From positions 52,576-116,575 of the forward strand of contig NTMA01000118.1 of NCBI GenBank assembly GCA_002917075.1: a stretch of DNA of 64,000 nucleotides, written 5' to 3'. Positions 1-10,770 of this stretch are shown one piece after another. The notes below the pieces were generated by a model. The model did no database searches and had not been told where the DNA came from. It worked only from the letters and a program-made list of their open reading frames with translations. Each line of letters starts with the position of its first letter. The first letter of the stretch is position 1. This DNA comes from Hawksworthiomyces lignivorus (Eukaryota; Ascomycota; Sordariomycetes; Ophiostomatales; Ophiostomataceae). The position numbers and the translations under genes were made by a program.

Positions 1-1743
1 CTCAAGAAAATCATCATCCGTGTCGTATATCTCCTGCCATCCTTTCTGCAAACCGCCGACCGGAGGACTCAGGTGGCAGAATCCAGCATATGCAAGGGCA
101 GCCACGATTATGCCGACCGGGAGGGCAAACACGTATAGGCGTTGGGCGCCAAGAGGTATGTTTTTGACACCAACCTGGGCCAGGAAGCCAGGGAGGCACG
201 GAATAATGCCGGTGATATAGGCGGCATAGGCGCGCCAGTTGACGCCAGCCGTGTACCAATAGGGGCCCTCGGGGTCGCGTGTGAAGAGCTGGGCGACGAG
301 AATGCGCCCCCGACGGACGTAGAAGTAATCGGCCAAAAGGACGCCGATGATTCTGGAGAGGAAGATCTGATACGAGCCGAGATAGCTCGTAAAAGTGAAG
401 GACGTCTTCAAGAGGTTCCAGGGAGTGATGGCATACGACAGGACGAGACAGATTACGGCACCTCGCCGGATGTTGACATAGCGCGGCATGAGGGCAGCCG
501 TGTCGTTACCTGCGGCAATCAGGTTGGCAAAAATTTGCGTCGTGACTTGGGCAAACGAAAAGCCTGCTGCAATGAAAAACACGGCAGCCCGCCGGCGAGA
601 CGAATAGTCGGTAGTCAGGAAGGTGTCGAGCAGAGTATTCGGATCCCAGATAATCTTGCCAAAGATGACGCCGCTGCTGGACGTGACAAAAATGCCAAAG
701 AAAGCGATAACGCCAAAGGCCGAAGGCATGCCAATGATCTGCGTCCACAGGGTGTCGTTTGGTCGGCGCGCGTACCGCGTGAGATCGGAGTTGTTCGTGG
801 CAAACGTGACGAAGTTGGCGGCCTGGATGAACAGCTGCTGCAGAAACACCCAAGCGTGGGATTTTCCCGCAGGTATATTTGCGCCCTGGTGAACGATGGG
901 ACCAACTCCTTTGGCTTCAACAATAGTCCTATATTGTATTAGCGAATTTTGAATGAAAAGAAGACAAGCCAGTCACGACTGAATTGAAGATGAATATAGG
1001 AAGGCAGAACAGGAAAACCAACCAGATAAAGAAAGCAAAGAGGCAAGTAATCATGATGACCGATTTCGCCAAGATCAGCTTTCGGAACTTGTGAACCTCA
1101 AACATAGCACAAAATAATGTGAGAATCCAAGCGACAGAGTACCCAATAAGGCGGCCACCAGTCATAGTGACGTCCGACGAGAATGGATTCGGCACTCGTG
1201 CGATGCTAGGGAATATGGCGTGAAGCATCACATAGACAGAATTTCCTGCCGTGACACCTTGCACGCCGGTCCAGATGACTGTCATTGCATCGCGATTGAA
1301 TATTGGCCACAGGCTACCAAAGATGCCGAAGCTGGCACGGATCATCGACGGGAAGCCAACGTGATAAACAGATCCACCACGACCTCCAGGAACCATGAAC
1401 AGGGTAACAATGATATGGCCGATGATGACACATAACCTGGAATCAATTGTGTTAGTATTTGCTTCAAGCTCTTGCTCGAGAGAAAAGAGAAGTAAGAAGC
1501 ATCTTACCATGTCTCCCACCAGGATAGACCAGCTTGGACACCAGTAGAGGCTACCGTCCAACTGGTAACGCTCGCACATTCGCCAAACCAGAACAAGGTG
1601 TAAGTCCATTTTCCCCAGGTGCGGTTCTTTTTTGGTATAGGGAGCAAGTCATGATTGGAGAGATAGACATCTCCATGTCTACCTTCGTCGTTAGACTGGC
1701 GCACCTCCAGTTTCTGAAGGTAATAACGAAGAGTCTTAGACAT
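1..1743 (-). CDS. NCS1-family nucleobase/allantoin-type permease (C-terminus cut by window edge)
   Basis: Plasma-membrane proton symporter of the NCS1 (Fur/Dal4/Fui1-like) family, which imports purines, pyrimidines, allantoin, nucleosides or thiamine; the substrate cannot be read here. Exon 1 (1743-1508) gives an N-terminal NHDLLPIPKKNRTW motif and a GLSWWET segment, both typical of the family. Intron 1 is 1437-1507 (GTAAGA...CAG with a CTAAC branch) and restores the frame. Exon 2 starts at 1436 with the VPGGRGGSVYHVGFPSMIRA region. Exon 3 runs from about 919 to the left edge and carries AKGVGPIVHQGA, NNSDLTRYARRP, LPGFLAQVG and a short acidic tail. The donor of intron 2 (between about 940 and 1000) is unclear; the acceptor TATAG at about 920 is good. 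About 540 residues are visible, so only a short tail is missing. It is divergent from the amidase at 2534, which suggests a shared role. Confidence 0.88.
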
Positions 1744-2533
1744 CTTGTCAGGGGTGTCGTGACAGTGTATTACAGCCCGAGTATATAACTGTCTCGTGGA
1801 ACCAGAATCCAGGCTCTGTTTGGGTGTCGTATTCTGCCCTCAGTTACCATTTTTGCTTCTTTTTTATTCCAAGTTACATCCTCAATCTATATATATTCAT
1901 AAGATGAGCACTCAAAATTTTGACCAAAATCCAGACGCAGAGATAGCAAACCCAAAAGTATAATCCAGATTCTTATCGAATGTTACAGCCCGATCAGACT
2001 ACACAATGAAGCATGACAGGTGAAATGAGTGCTAGATATGGGGTAGGGCGCATACAAACTAAGCGATTGCAAGTATAGGAAAGTATGGATAATAAGAGGT
2101 CTAGAGATAAGATCTTGGTTTACGAGATATAATTGGTTCGTATATCGGCGAGAACGCGATTATACTGCTAGTTCACTTCGGCAATACCGCGACGCTCATC
2201 CAGCGACGGGCGTGCCGCGACAGTGGCACCCGTCTAAGATGTATTCGAACGAGTAATGGTAATTCTTCAAAGATTCTCCATGCGGGATGGACTCCACACT
2301 TTGATATTCCGATGATATAGATTGAAAGAACATCAGGCGGCTTCCGTTCGGAGTATCGATGGACGACTTCGTTCTGGCATTCTAAAAGCAGGGGCATAGC
2401 ACCGTTGCAACGTAAACTTCTACTTATATACGCATGGATACGTATGCTATGCATTGTAATCTCCGAATTCATAGTCAATCTTTTGAAACTCTTTTCACCA
2501 AAATTTCTCATTACTTTATACTCATTCGAAAAC
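1744..2533. promoter_or_regulatory. Divergent promoter between NCS1 permease and amidase
   Basis: This 790-bp interval lies between the start codons of two divergent genes and holds no supportable ORF. It contains an 18-bp element (2143-2160) that recurs with two changes upstream of the MFS gene, and an 18-bp stretch (2405-2422) that recurs with two changes between the two regulator genes. Several CGG triplets, the usual half-sites of Zn2Cys6 regulators, are present. Regulation is inferred from layout only. Confidence 0.6.
2143..2160. promoter_or_regulatory. Candidate regulator site, copy 1 (ATCGGCGA-GA-ACGCGAT core)
   Basis: The 17-base core ATCGGCGAGAACGCGAT is an imperfect inverted repeat (ATCGGCG versus ATCGCG on the other strand) and contains a CGG triplet. 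The same core with AG in place of the central GA lies at 4608-4624, upstream of the MFS transporter. Fifteen of 17 bases agree. A binding site for one of the two neighbouring Zn2Cys6 regulators is an inference. Confidence 0.3.
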
Positions 2534-4170
2534 ATGGCGACATTGACTGCAGCTTCCGAATCTAACAAAGCCATCGTGACCGCTGAAAAGGTGGCCCAGG
2601 CAGTTTTAGATGTTGGACTGACCCTACCGCCCGAGGAGCTGGAGCAATGGCATGAGATCATTGCGTCTGTCCAGGAGTCTATCGAAATTGTTGAGAATAT
2701 GCCAAACTACTACCCTGAAGTTGACACCAACCGCTTTCCGCGGCTAGACATACATAGACCGTCACCAGAGGAGAACGATGGCAATGCTTGGGCATGGAAA
2801 GTGCGTATTGCTGGAGCTGAGAAAGGGCCCTTGTCTGGGGTCAACTTTTGTCTGAAGGACAACATAGCCGTCAAAGACGTCCCCATGCTCCTTGGAACCG
2901 ATATGTTTACAGACTATGTACCTGCCATGGATGCTAGTAAGTGTGCAGTTTCTTTCTCATACATCTCTCGTAAAGCTAACTTTGACTCCTAGCCATCGTC
3001 AAACGTATTCTTGAAGCTGGAGGAACAATTGTTGGAAAGGCTGTATGCGAGAATCTCTCTCTGTGTGCATCGTCCTTTTCGGCTGCAACCGGACCTATAA
3101 GCAACCCCTATGCTGATGGCTACACGACAGGAGGATCTTCGAGCGGCTGTGGCTATCTAGTGGGAGCAGGAAAGGTCGATGCCGGTATTGGGGGGGACCA
3201 AGGCGGATCTATTCGGTTCCCTGCTAGCTATTGCGGCATTGTCGGAATGAAGCCGACGTGGGGCCTCGTGCCGTGGACGGCGGTAGCTACGCATGATCCT
3301 GTTCATGATACTGCGGGGCCCATGACGCGCACCGTGGCTCTTAATGCTCTCGTCCTGCAGGCCATTGCCGGCCGCGACGACATAGACGACCGGCAGTATG
3401 CCGCGCCTTTGCCCCAGCAGCTGCCGAACTACAGCGCCTCTCTCGGCATGGGCGTCCGTGGGCTCCGCATTGGTATCCTGAAAGAGGCTTTCGAGTTTGC
3501 GGTGCTCGATCCGCGCGTGGCGAAGAAGGTACGGGAGGCTGCTGAGCGGTTCCGCAGCCTCGGCGCCGAGATCGTCGAAGTCAGCGTTCCGCTGCACCTG
3601 CAAGCCGGGCACATTGTCAACTGCGCCCTACGGCCCGGCGCGGCGCAACAGGGCTACCTCGGCAAGGCCTGCGGCCGCCGCGCCCTCTACATGACCGATC
3701 TGGCCGAGAAAATGACGCCGCTGGATCAGGACAAATTCAACAAAATGTTTGCTACCTCCAAGTTCTCTTTTCTGTCGGGCTTGTATGTGTGGCGGAACCA
3801 CCCGACCCTCTACGGCAAGGCCATGAACCTGTACCGGCGCCTCCGGGATGAATACGACGCCGTGCTGGCCCATCAGGCTGACGTCTTTATCACCCCGACG
3901 ACGCCGTACGTAGCGAATAGACACGCGGCCCCGGATGCCGGTCCACTAGAGCAGATGAACAAGAGCCGTGGTGTGGCAGTGAACACTGTGTGTTTCAACG
4001 CGAGCGGCCACCCGGCCATGAGCATTCCGGTAGGATTCCTACCTGCAGAAGACGATGAGAACACGAAGCTGCCGGTCGGTATGCAGATTGTTGGAGGCAT
4101 GTTTCAAGAGGAGATGATCTACCGCGTGGGAGACGCTTGGGAAAAGGCCTATGACTGGAGGAGCTTCTGA
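2534..4170 (+). CDS. Amidase-signature (AS) family amidase
   Basis: Hydrolyses a carboxamide to acid and ammonia with the Ser-cisSer-Lys triad of the amidase-signature family; probably cytosolic because no signal peptide is seen. Exon 1 is 2534-2936, the intron is 2937-2992 (GTAAGT...TAG) and exon 2 is 2993-4170, giving 526 residues, a normal length. The triad is visible: Lys108 in CLKDNIAV, cis-Ser183 in GGSSSG and nucleophile Ser207 in GGDQGGSIRFPA. The spacings match the Rhodococcus enantioselective amidase (Lys96/Ser171/Ser195), and the SNPYADG and GLVPWT context also resembles that bacterial subgroup. The ATG at 2534 was preferred to in-frame upstream starts because the upstream residues are hydrophobic and not family-like. 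It is divergent from the NCS1 permease and upstream of an MFS gene. The substrate is unknown; nitrile-derived amides are one possibility. Confidence 0.93.
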
Positions 4171-4899
4171 TGAAGACCTGAATAAGGGCAAATTACCCTG
4201 TGCAAGTAGATGCCCACTTCTATATGCAGTGGCGTCTTCTAGATTTTTACGAGCATAATAAATGAAGGCATTCGCATTATACTTAAAGCAGTTATTTATG
4301 TCGTATATCTAGAGTATCTAGAAGTAAATAGCATACCAAAAGCCGAATTTGACTAGTTAAAAAGACGTGATCAATTTTGTGCGATGATGTTTCTCGGATA
4401 GCATCCGACAGGCAATGGTTTATCTCTCTAAGTCTAGTACAGCTCGCCAGCGACGGTCAGAGCCGGCAAGGATAGCCGTAAGTCATTAAAGACCGTCAAG
4501 CTAGAGAGGCTATTACATACATACAAACCCAGAACGGCCGTAAAGCGGTAATATGATAGCGATAAGCTAAATTTTGGCGTGTGGTAGTGCCCCCCTGTTG
4601 ATCGGGCATCGGCGAAGACGCGATCGTGGACAAAAGCGTTTCCCTAGACATCGGCAAATGTCCGGTTCGCTGAAGAGGTTGTTATTAGGTAACAGGAGGT
4701 CTTCAAGTCAACACATCGGGAATGGTCTTCCCTACTTGCGGCACGCGTGAACACGGGCGTAGGAGTCTGGGGCATATTGGACATTACAAAGAGAAGAAAA
4801 AATGGGAAAAGAAAAAGAGTTAAAACTAGACCTTTTGTCAACTGCACTTTTTCTGCCAACAGTCGTCCGTAGGGCTCATTTTTTGTTCGATCAGAAATC
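4171..4899. promoter_or_regulatory. Amidase 3' region and MFS promoter
   Basis: No supportable ORF is present. The stretch is AT-rich just after the amidase stop and richer in CGG/CCG triplets between about 4450 and 4660. It contains the second copy of the candidate regulator motif (4607-4624) and a short purine-rich leader before the ATG at 4900. Confidence 0.5.
4607..4624. promoter_or_regulatory. Candidate regulator site, copy 2 (ATCGGCGA-AG-ACGCGAT core)
   Basis: This is the partner of the element at 2143-2160, differing only in the two central bases. It lies about 280 bp upstream of the MFS start codon. Shared regulation of the permease, amidase and exporter is inferred, not shown. Confidence 0.3.
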
Positions 4900-6957
4900 A
4901 TGTCGGACGAAAATGAAAAGAAAGGAGCCGGCCCCGACGTCGCTGGGACGTCTGATGTGAGCTCTGGCGAGGATGCTACAGTGGAAAATGTCCCTTCTGC
5001 CGACGTGCTCCACCAGCAAGTCCAAGAGCAGGAGAATGTAGTCGAGCTGCAGCAGCCATTACCCGCTGCGGACGAACCAGAGAAAGATGCCGGGTTTTCA
5101 AAGGCCCGCCGTACGCTTCTTGTTGTGAGTATGTTTCTGACTCTGTTCCTGCCGGCCCTCGACCAGACGATTGTGTCGACCGCCCTCCCGCACATCCTCT
5201 CCAGCCTCGACCCAGGCACTCAGTCCGATACGGGCTACACCTGGGTAGGATCTGCATACACTCTGGCGCAAGCCGTGGTCTTGCCATTTTTTGGCCAGGC
5301 CTCAGAGGTCATCGGCCGAAAGCATACCTTTCTCACTGCCATTGCTATCTTTACATTAGGCAGTGCGCTCTGTGGAGCATCACAAAATGTTGGTATGCTC
5401 ATTGGTGCGAGAACCATACAAGGTACCGGTGCCGGTGGCATTACAAGCCTCGTATATATTTTAATAGGAGATTTAGTTGGCACAAGGTACGTTTTAGCTG
5501 TTGTTTTGGGGAACGTTTGTCCCCCCCCCCTCCAACTTTGGGTCTGATGGCGATGCTAATGTCCTGAAGAAAGCAAGGCAAATATCAGGGATTCATAGGA
5601 GCAACTTGGTCGGTGGCCTCAGCTCTTGGGCCTGTTCTGGGCGGCGTCTTTGTAGAACATGCAACATGGAGATGGGTGAGACTTCTTCTGATTCAGACCT
5701 TTTTGTATTTGCCCGTACTTGTATCTCTAATTACCATGAGCGGCAGTGCTTTTTCGTCAATCTCCCCGTGTGTGCGATATGTATGACGGTTACCTTCATA
5801 TTCCTTCAAGTTTCGAGACCGGCAACGACCTTCAGGGCTGCCATAGCTGCTTTTGACATCTACGGACTTTCTTCAATGGCTATCGCCACTGTCCTTCTCC
5901 TCCTCGCGTTCGAATGGGCTTCACAGGGCATCTCTTGGGCCTCTGCCAGAGTTCTCTCGTGTCTGATTCTCGGAGCAGTATTTTTCTGCTGCTTTCTCGT
6001 GGCCGAGACTTGCAGCGCCCGGCCTGTCATCCCGCTCCGCTTTTTCCGCCACAGGACAAGAAGCAGCGCATATTGCGCCGCGATTTTACATGGTATTGCT
6101 TACGTCGGCATGAATTACTACACTCCCATCTACTTCCAGGCCGTCAAAGGCCAGACCGCAGCCCAAAGTGGCGTTAGCTTTCTGCCACTTGTCCTAGCCT
6201 TTGCAGTCGTCAGCTGTGGTAGCGGATACCTGATTACGATGACTAGAAGGTATGCCTTTAGCAAACAATAAACAAATCATTTGTCGGTAGTGCTTTTGTG
6301 CTAACGAGCCTGTCGCAGATACCAGGAGCTGATCTGGGCTGGCTTCATAATTGCCACTCTTGGATGCGGCCTCTTGATAATGCTGGACCAGGTAAGCAGG
6401 AAACCTAGCACCAATTCCGACAATGTAGTGAAGCATTGGGGGGCGCACAGAGCAGAAAACAGCTGACGAAAATGCAGAACACGACCACGGCGGTCACAGC
6501 TACCATTATGGTCATTGCTGGCATTGGTGTTGGTCCCAATTTCAACTCTTTGCTTATTCCTATTCACGCCTCGTTTGATGACAAGTCACAGGCTTCAGAT
6601 ATTGCCATGTCGTCGGCGGCATACACCTTCATCCGAGCTATTGGTTCAAGCTTGGGTATCAGCATCAGCGGTCTCATTTGCTTTGAGGCGTTGCAGAGCC
6701 TTGGCGACAAGACAGGAGAGCACATGAGCGTTTCCCAGATGATCGAGGCGTTGCCTACCATGACAGGCGTAGTCAGGGAGGAAACTGTGGATGCATTTTC
6801 CACTGCCATGAGGCATGTATTCATCGAAGTAACAGTCATCATGGGTGCAGCCATGGTAATTAGCTTTTTTATCCAGCGATATACGCTCAGAGACAAGGTG
6901 AGATCGAACCACCAGATCAATATTCCACGCCGGAACAAGACAGAAGGAACCGCATAA
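4900..6957 (+). CDS. MFS drug:H+ antiporter, 14-TM type
   Basis: Major facilitator transporter of the fungal DHA2-like 14-segment class, which exports toxic compounds or metabolites across the plasma membrane. Five exons were resolved: 4900-5486, 5570-5675, 5747-6249, 6319-6391 and 6478-6957, giving 582 residues. All four introns have GTRNGN-type donors and AG acceptors that keep phase. A hydrophilic acidic N-terminus of about 70 residues precedes TM1. Motifs seen are LDQTIVSTALPHI (motif D1), GQASEVIGRKHTF (motif A), GARTIQGTGAGG (motif B region), GKYQGFIGATWSVASALGP (motif C) and WRWCFFVNLP. Intron 1 contains a run of ten C. The neighbours are the amidase upstream and two Zn2Cys6 regulators downstream. 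The substrate is unknown. Confidence 0.92.
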
Positions 6958-7034
6958 GCAGGAGCAAATATGTAATATATGGGAAAGGCCATTAAAAAAA
7001 TAGCATGTACATAAGGGGGTTACAAAAATAATCA

Positions 7035-8939
7035 TCATGACATAGGATAAAATATGACGTCGTCGAAATCAAAACTGGGATTTGTCCAGTATGACAAGGG
7101 AAATTGTTCGGGATAAGCAACGGCGCCACCCGGCATTGTGCTCAAATACATTGACTCTTGGGGCGCCTCTGAGCCAGTAGCCAGATTTGTGACGTTTCTG
7201 TCTTCATTCCTGCCGCTGCTATCGGCTACAAGCCTGATGGTAGCGTATCGACTCATTGTGCCTTTGGCTAAGTTGCGATAGATACCGAGCATCTTCCGCC
7301 CAGATCCCCAGCGCTCTGTCATGGCTGAAAAAACTATGCTGGTAGACTGGATCATCTCGTTGACTTCTGTCCAGTCGACAGACTGCCGAATCTGCTCGTC
7401 CGTCCACAGGCAGAACAAATGTGTTACTGCTGCCAGGAAAAGCCAGTGCAGGGCCATCCACGTCGCGTCGATGCTGCTTCGCTGATACATCCGGGAGTAG
7501 ATGCGCAGGACGTGCACTACGGCGTCGAAACAGCGCTGGAGATCGTCCGTGGTTGGATTTGGATTTGCGGGAGACGGTCGGTGTATGAACATGGTGGTGT
7601 TGTAGTACGAGTGGAGTAGCCAGTCGAGCATATTCGGCGTGCAGACGTGCGCGGGAATCCCGGAGCGCCATTCTGCCATCCGGCGCCGGAGATCAGCTGC
7701 ATAGCCGACTGGAGGTTGCCTCAGCTGGTGGTATAAGGTATCAGCAATCTCGCTCTGGATCTGCCTAATCCGGAAGCAGTGATTTACTACTTCTTGTCGA
7801 GCCTGGTCTTCGATGGACCACGCCAGAGATACAGTGGGCAATTCTGCTGAGATGCATAAGTCGTCCAGCATAGTTGGGCGGCCGAGAGTATGGCCAACAG
7901 CACGATCCATGCCGTAGACGGACCAGAAAAGGCGACGCGGGAGGTCTCCCTGCCTCCCATGCCGTCTCTCCAGCGCTCTGCATCCTGCTTCGGTGTGTAT
8001 TCCCAGTGCCTGGGCCAACCGTATGACGCTCCCCAACAAGTGCCAGACAATGGGCCGCTGTGGGTTCATGATAGAAAATAACAGCAGCAGCAGGACTGCC
8101 TGCAGGCCCTCCAGGGAGCGACGGCGGACGAGAGTACCAATTAGTCCCAGAGCCTGCTCATGGTACGTATTAGCCATGTTTGAGGCGGACACATTCCGCT
8201 GCGCTTGTCCCATGTAGTGAACCGATATAGCAAACACCATGTAGACAACAACTGTCGATTCCGGGTCTGTCAGAGACGGTGCTTGTGGCGAATGATAGAA
8301 ACGATCCAGACAGGCGTGGAACTCTTCCGGCGTGAGGATATTGTACTGCCACTGAGCCTGAGAGAAGTCGCCAAAGAGGTGCGCCATCTTCTCTCTATCT
8401 GGTATGGGCGGCGCCGGCAACACAGGTAGGAGGTCCTCGAGCGAAGGTGCACTACGGGAATCGCCTCCTGCAGAGAGAGACTCATAGCTCATGCCATCAT
8501 CATCGTCAGAGGTTCTGCTTTCCAAAATTCCCCTATTGCTGGCTAGCCGGATGGCTGACTCGACAAATGCGAGGCCGCTAGCAGCGCCAATATACCTACT
8601 CTTCGACGATACAGGAACTGGTGCTCTTGCTGCTGTTGCGCCATCCGATGCTACTTCTGGTGATCGGCTACTAGCCGGAGCGGCGGCGGAGGCTGTCGCT
8701 GAGAGAGCGGAAGCTCGCCTGCTCTCATCGATCCGTGACCGGAGGGAGGCAAGATGTTCTTCCAGCCTTGAGATGTAAGCTCTTGGGACCGGTCTTCCGC
8801 TCTCCGGGTCCGTCACGGTGCATTCGATCCTTGCATTGACGCAGTTCGCACACGGCTTTGAGAGGACCGCTGTGACGCATTTTTGTTTCCTCCGTCGGCA
8901 TCGGTCACAGACGGGAACAGTCTGCGGCCGAGGGGCCAT
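7035..8939 (-). CDS. Zn(II)2Cys6 transcription factor with fungal_trans domain
   Basis: Nuclear DNA-binding regulator encoded by one uninterrupted 634-residue frame. The zinc cluster is Cys11-X2-Cys14-X6-Cys21-X8-Cys30-X2-Cys33-X6-Cys40, followed by a linker and a short probable coiled coil (YISRLEEHLASLRSRID). A Ser/Ala-rich stretch leads to the middle homology region, with LGSVIRLAQALGIHTEAG and RRLFWSVYGMDRAVGHTLGR, the hallmark of the fungal-specific transcription factor domain. It is divergent from a second Zn2Cys6 gene at 9277 and tail-to-tail with the MFS gene, with only 77 bp between the stops. It is a likely pathway-specific regulator of the permease/amidase/MFS group; that assignment is inference. 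Confidence 0.93.
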   Translation of the reverse strand: MAPRPQTVPVCDRCRRRKQKCVTAVLSKPCANCVNARIECTVTDPESGRPVPRAYISRLEEHLASLRSRIDESRRASALSATASAAAPASSRSPEVASDGATAARAPVPVSSKSRYIGAASGLAFVESAIRLASNRGILESRTSDDDDGMSYESLSAGGDSRSAPSLEDLLPVLPAPPIPDREKMAHLFGDFSQAQWQYNILTPEEFHACLDRFYHSPQAPSLTDPESTVVVYMVFAISVHYMGQAQRNVSASNMANTYHEQALGLIGTLVRRRSLEGLQAVLLLLLFSIMNPQRPIVWHLLGSVIRLAQALGIHTEAGCRALERRHGRQGDLPRRLFWSVYGMDRAVGHTLGRPTMLDDLCISAELPTVSLAWSIEDQARQEVVNHCFRIRQIQSEIADTLYHQLRQPPVGYAADLRRRMAEWRSGIPAHVCTPNMLDWLLHSYYNTTMFIHRPSPANPNPTTDDLQRCFDAVVHVLRIYSRMYQRSSIDATWMALHWLFLAAVTHLFCLWTDEQIRQSVDWTEVNEMIQSTSIVFSAMTERWGSGRKMLGIYRNLAKGTMSRYATIRLVADSSGRNEDRNVTNLATGSEAPQESMYLSTMPGGAVAYPEQFPLSYWTNPSFDFDDVIFYPMS

Positions 8940-9276
8940 GCTGAGAACTGCGTCTTTAAGGTATATCGGATGCTTTGCAACGTGAACTTTTATACCATTT
9001 TGCTACATTTTTGTGCTTTTCTTCGCTCTAGCCCTCCTTGTTAGCATAAAATATCTGAAGCTTGCATGTTGTCTCAAAGTTTCAGGCTGGTGCCACCAGT
9101 TAGCTAGCTTAAATCAGACTAGAACACTGCAGAGGCCCTCCCTTGACACCGCCAAAAAGTCAACTCTTCCCCAACAAGACATAAACTATTACCTCATTCG
9201 CCGCTTACACGGGGCTCGGCATGCATACACAATTTATATCCTGAGATCTTTATGACACTTTCATCTAGCATCTTAG
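8940..9276. promoter_or_regulatory. Divergent promoter of two Zn2Cys6 regulators
   Basis: This 337-bp AT-rich interval separates the two start codons. It holds an 18-bp stretch at 8975-8992 that matches 16 of 18 bases at 2405-2422 in the amidase promoter. TATA-like AT runs occur on both sides. The short distance suggests the two regulators share control elements. Confidence 0.5.
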
Positions 9277-10770
9277 ATGTCGCATACCTCTCACAGGGAT
9301 GAGGTGTCGATACCAGCCTGCGCAAAGTGCAGGGCTCACCGTGCGAGATGCGACCGTACGCGTCCTGTCTGCAACCGTTGCAACCGGCTCGGATACCAGT
9401 GCGCATATCCCGTGAGGAATCCGGCAACTGCCTACGTTAATTACGTCGTTGAGTTGGAGTCTGAAATTGCGCAGCTGGAACAGGGCATACGCGAGCTCCA
9501 GCAAAACCAGCAGGTTCAGCACCGGCAGCCACAGCAAGAACAAGCTCCGTCGCCGCCTCCACCCGTTCTTGCTCCGGTCACTGGGGCACCAGCTCATGGC
9601 AGGAGCATGAATCCTGGCCAGGTTTCGTCGCCGACGTTGTCCGAGTATCTTATTACCGATCTCTTTGCCAACTCAGAGCCGCTTCTGGGCGAGCTAGCAG
9701 TCAACCGGGTTAGGAATCTTGTAGACGACCTTGCTCAGGTGTCGCTTTCGGCCATGACTGCTCCGGGAGATGACTCTGGCAGAGGCTATCTGGATGCTGC
9801 CGCCTCGCACGATCTCATTCTTCATACGCTGATCCTCAGTGCCGCATTTCCACCCTCCGCCACTAGCGGCGAGAGCCTCCCGTCACTTGCGCTGCCTCAT
9901 ATCGACATTGCCAAGAAGGTCTGTGATCGCTACTGCACAGGCATCCTGCCCGAGTTCCCATGCCTCACCACTGCAGACGTACAGAGACACTTAAGGCAAG
10001 CCTATGAAGTAGTGCCTCAACCAACGCCACGCGCCGAAGGCACAAGCACAAGCGAAGATCCTCAGGCAGACCCAGGCCAGAAACAGCATGACCGCTACTA
10101 CTCCATGTTTGTTGTCGCCATAATACTCGCTACTACTGCTATCATACTCTCTCCTAATTCTTCTGCCAACGCGACCGCACTTTTCTTTTCCGGTGTCCGC
10201 TTTCTCGAAGCAATGCTTGTTGCCGAACACAGCCAGAAGAGTCCCAGCAACCCGCTGAGGGATATTGAGACTGTCGTCTTGCTGGGTTTTTTTGGCCTGC
10301 TCGTGGGCAGCGAAGTTGGCGAGGCCGGCGAAGGCGGCGAGGTTCCCGAGGCCCGCGATCTGGTTGATTCGTGGGCTCTCAGCGGCATAGCCGTTCGCAT
10401 CGCCGTCGACCTCGGCTTGCATAAGGTCTGCTACACAGACCGACAGTGCCGCCTCTTCTGGGCGGCCTACATCTTGGATCGAAAGTGCGCTGTCGCTAGC
10501 AGAAGACCTGTGGGCATACCGGATGCAGCAATTAATGCACAACCTATGAAGGAAGGGAACGCGGTCGAATTGTACCGCATAATGTCTGACGCATACACGA
10601 CAGATTTCACCACTCTATCTGCTCCGGCCGTATGGTTTGACGCAGCGAGGTCCAGGCTTCGCAGTTGGACAGAGTATTTTTCCTCCGAAAGACAGCCATC
10701 TCGTGTTCTGACCAAAGATATCAGTCGCGTGCGAACGCTGCTAGGTCTGCATCCTAGTGAGAATACGTAA
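9277..10770 (+). CDS. Zn(II)2Cys6 transcription factor
   Basis: Nuclear regulator of 497 residues in one exon. The zinc cluster is Cys15-X2-Cys18-X6-Cys25-X6-Cys32-X2-Cys35-X6-Cys42. It is followed by a leucine/glutamate-rich probable coiled coil (YVVELESEIAQLEQGIRELQ) for dimerisation and a Gln/Pro-rich linker. A fungal_trans-like region includes SGIAVRIAVDLGLHKV and CRLFWAAYILDRKCAVASRRP. The ATG at 9277 gives the usual short basic lead before the first cysteine. It shares a 337-bp divergent promoter with the regulator at 7035-8939. The target is unknown; joint control of the 1-7 kb genes is inferred. Confidence 0.92.
   Translation: MSHTSHRDEVSIPACAKCRAHRARCDRTRPVCNRCNRLGYQCAYPVRNPATAYVNYVVELESEIAQLEQGIRELQQNQQVQHRQPQQEQAPSPPPPVLAPVTGAPAHGRSMNPGQVSSPTLSEYLITDLFANSEPLLGELAVNRVRNLVDDLAQVSLSAMTAPGDDSGRGYLDAAASHDLILHTLILSAAFPPSATSGESLPSLALPHIDIAKKVCDRYCTGILPEFPCLTTADVQRHLRQAYEVVPQPTPRAEGTSTSEDPQADPGQKQHDRYYSMFVVAIILATTAIILSPNSSANATALFFSGVRFLEAMLVAEHSQKSPSNPLRDIETVVLLGFFGLLVGSEVGEAGEGGEVPEARDLVDSWALSGIAVRIAVDLGLHKVCYTDRQCRLFWAAYILDRKCAVASRRPVGIPDAAINAQPMKEGNAVELYRIMSDAYTTDFTTLSAPAVWFDAARSRLRSWTEYFSSERQPSRVLTKDISRVRTLLGLHPSENT

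Noticed and set aside
142..942. 266-codon plus-strand frame
   Set aside because: It is antisense to the third exon of the NCS1 permease, whose translation matches the family throughout.
2405..2533. Upstream in-frame start of the amidase
   Set aside because: The extra 43 residues are hydrophobic and unlike amidase N-termini; the frame also needs a non-family start.
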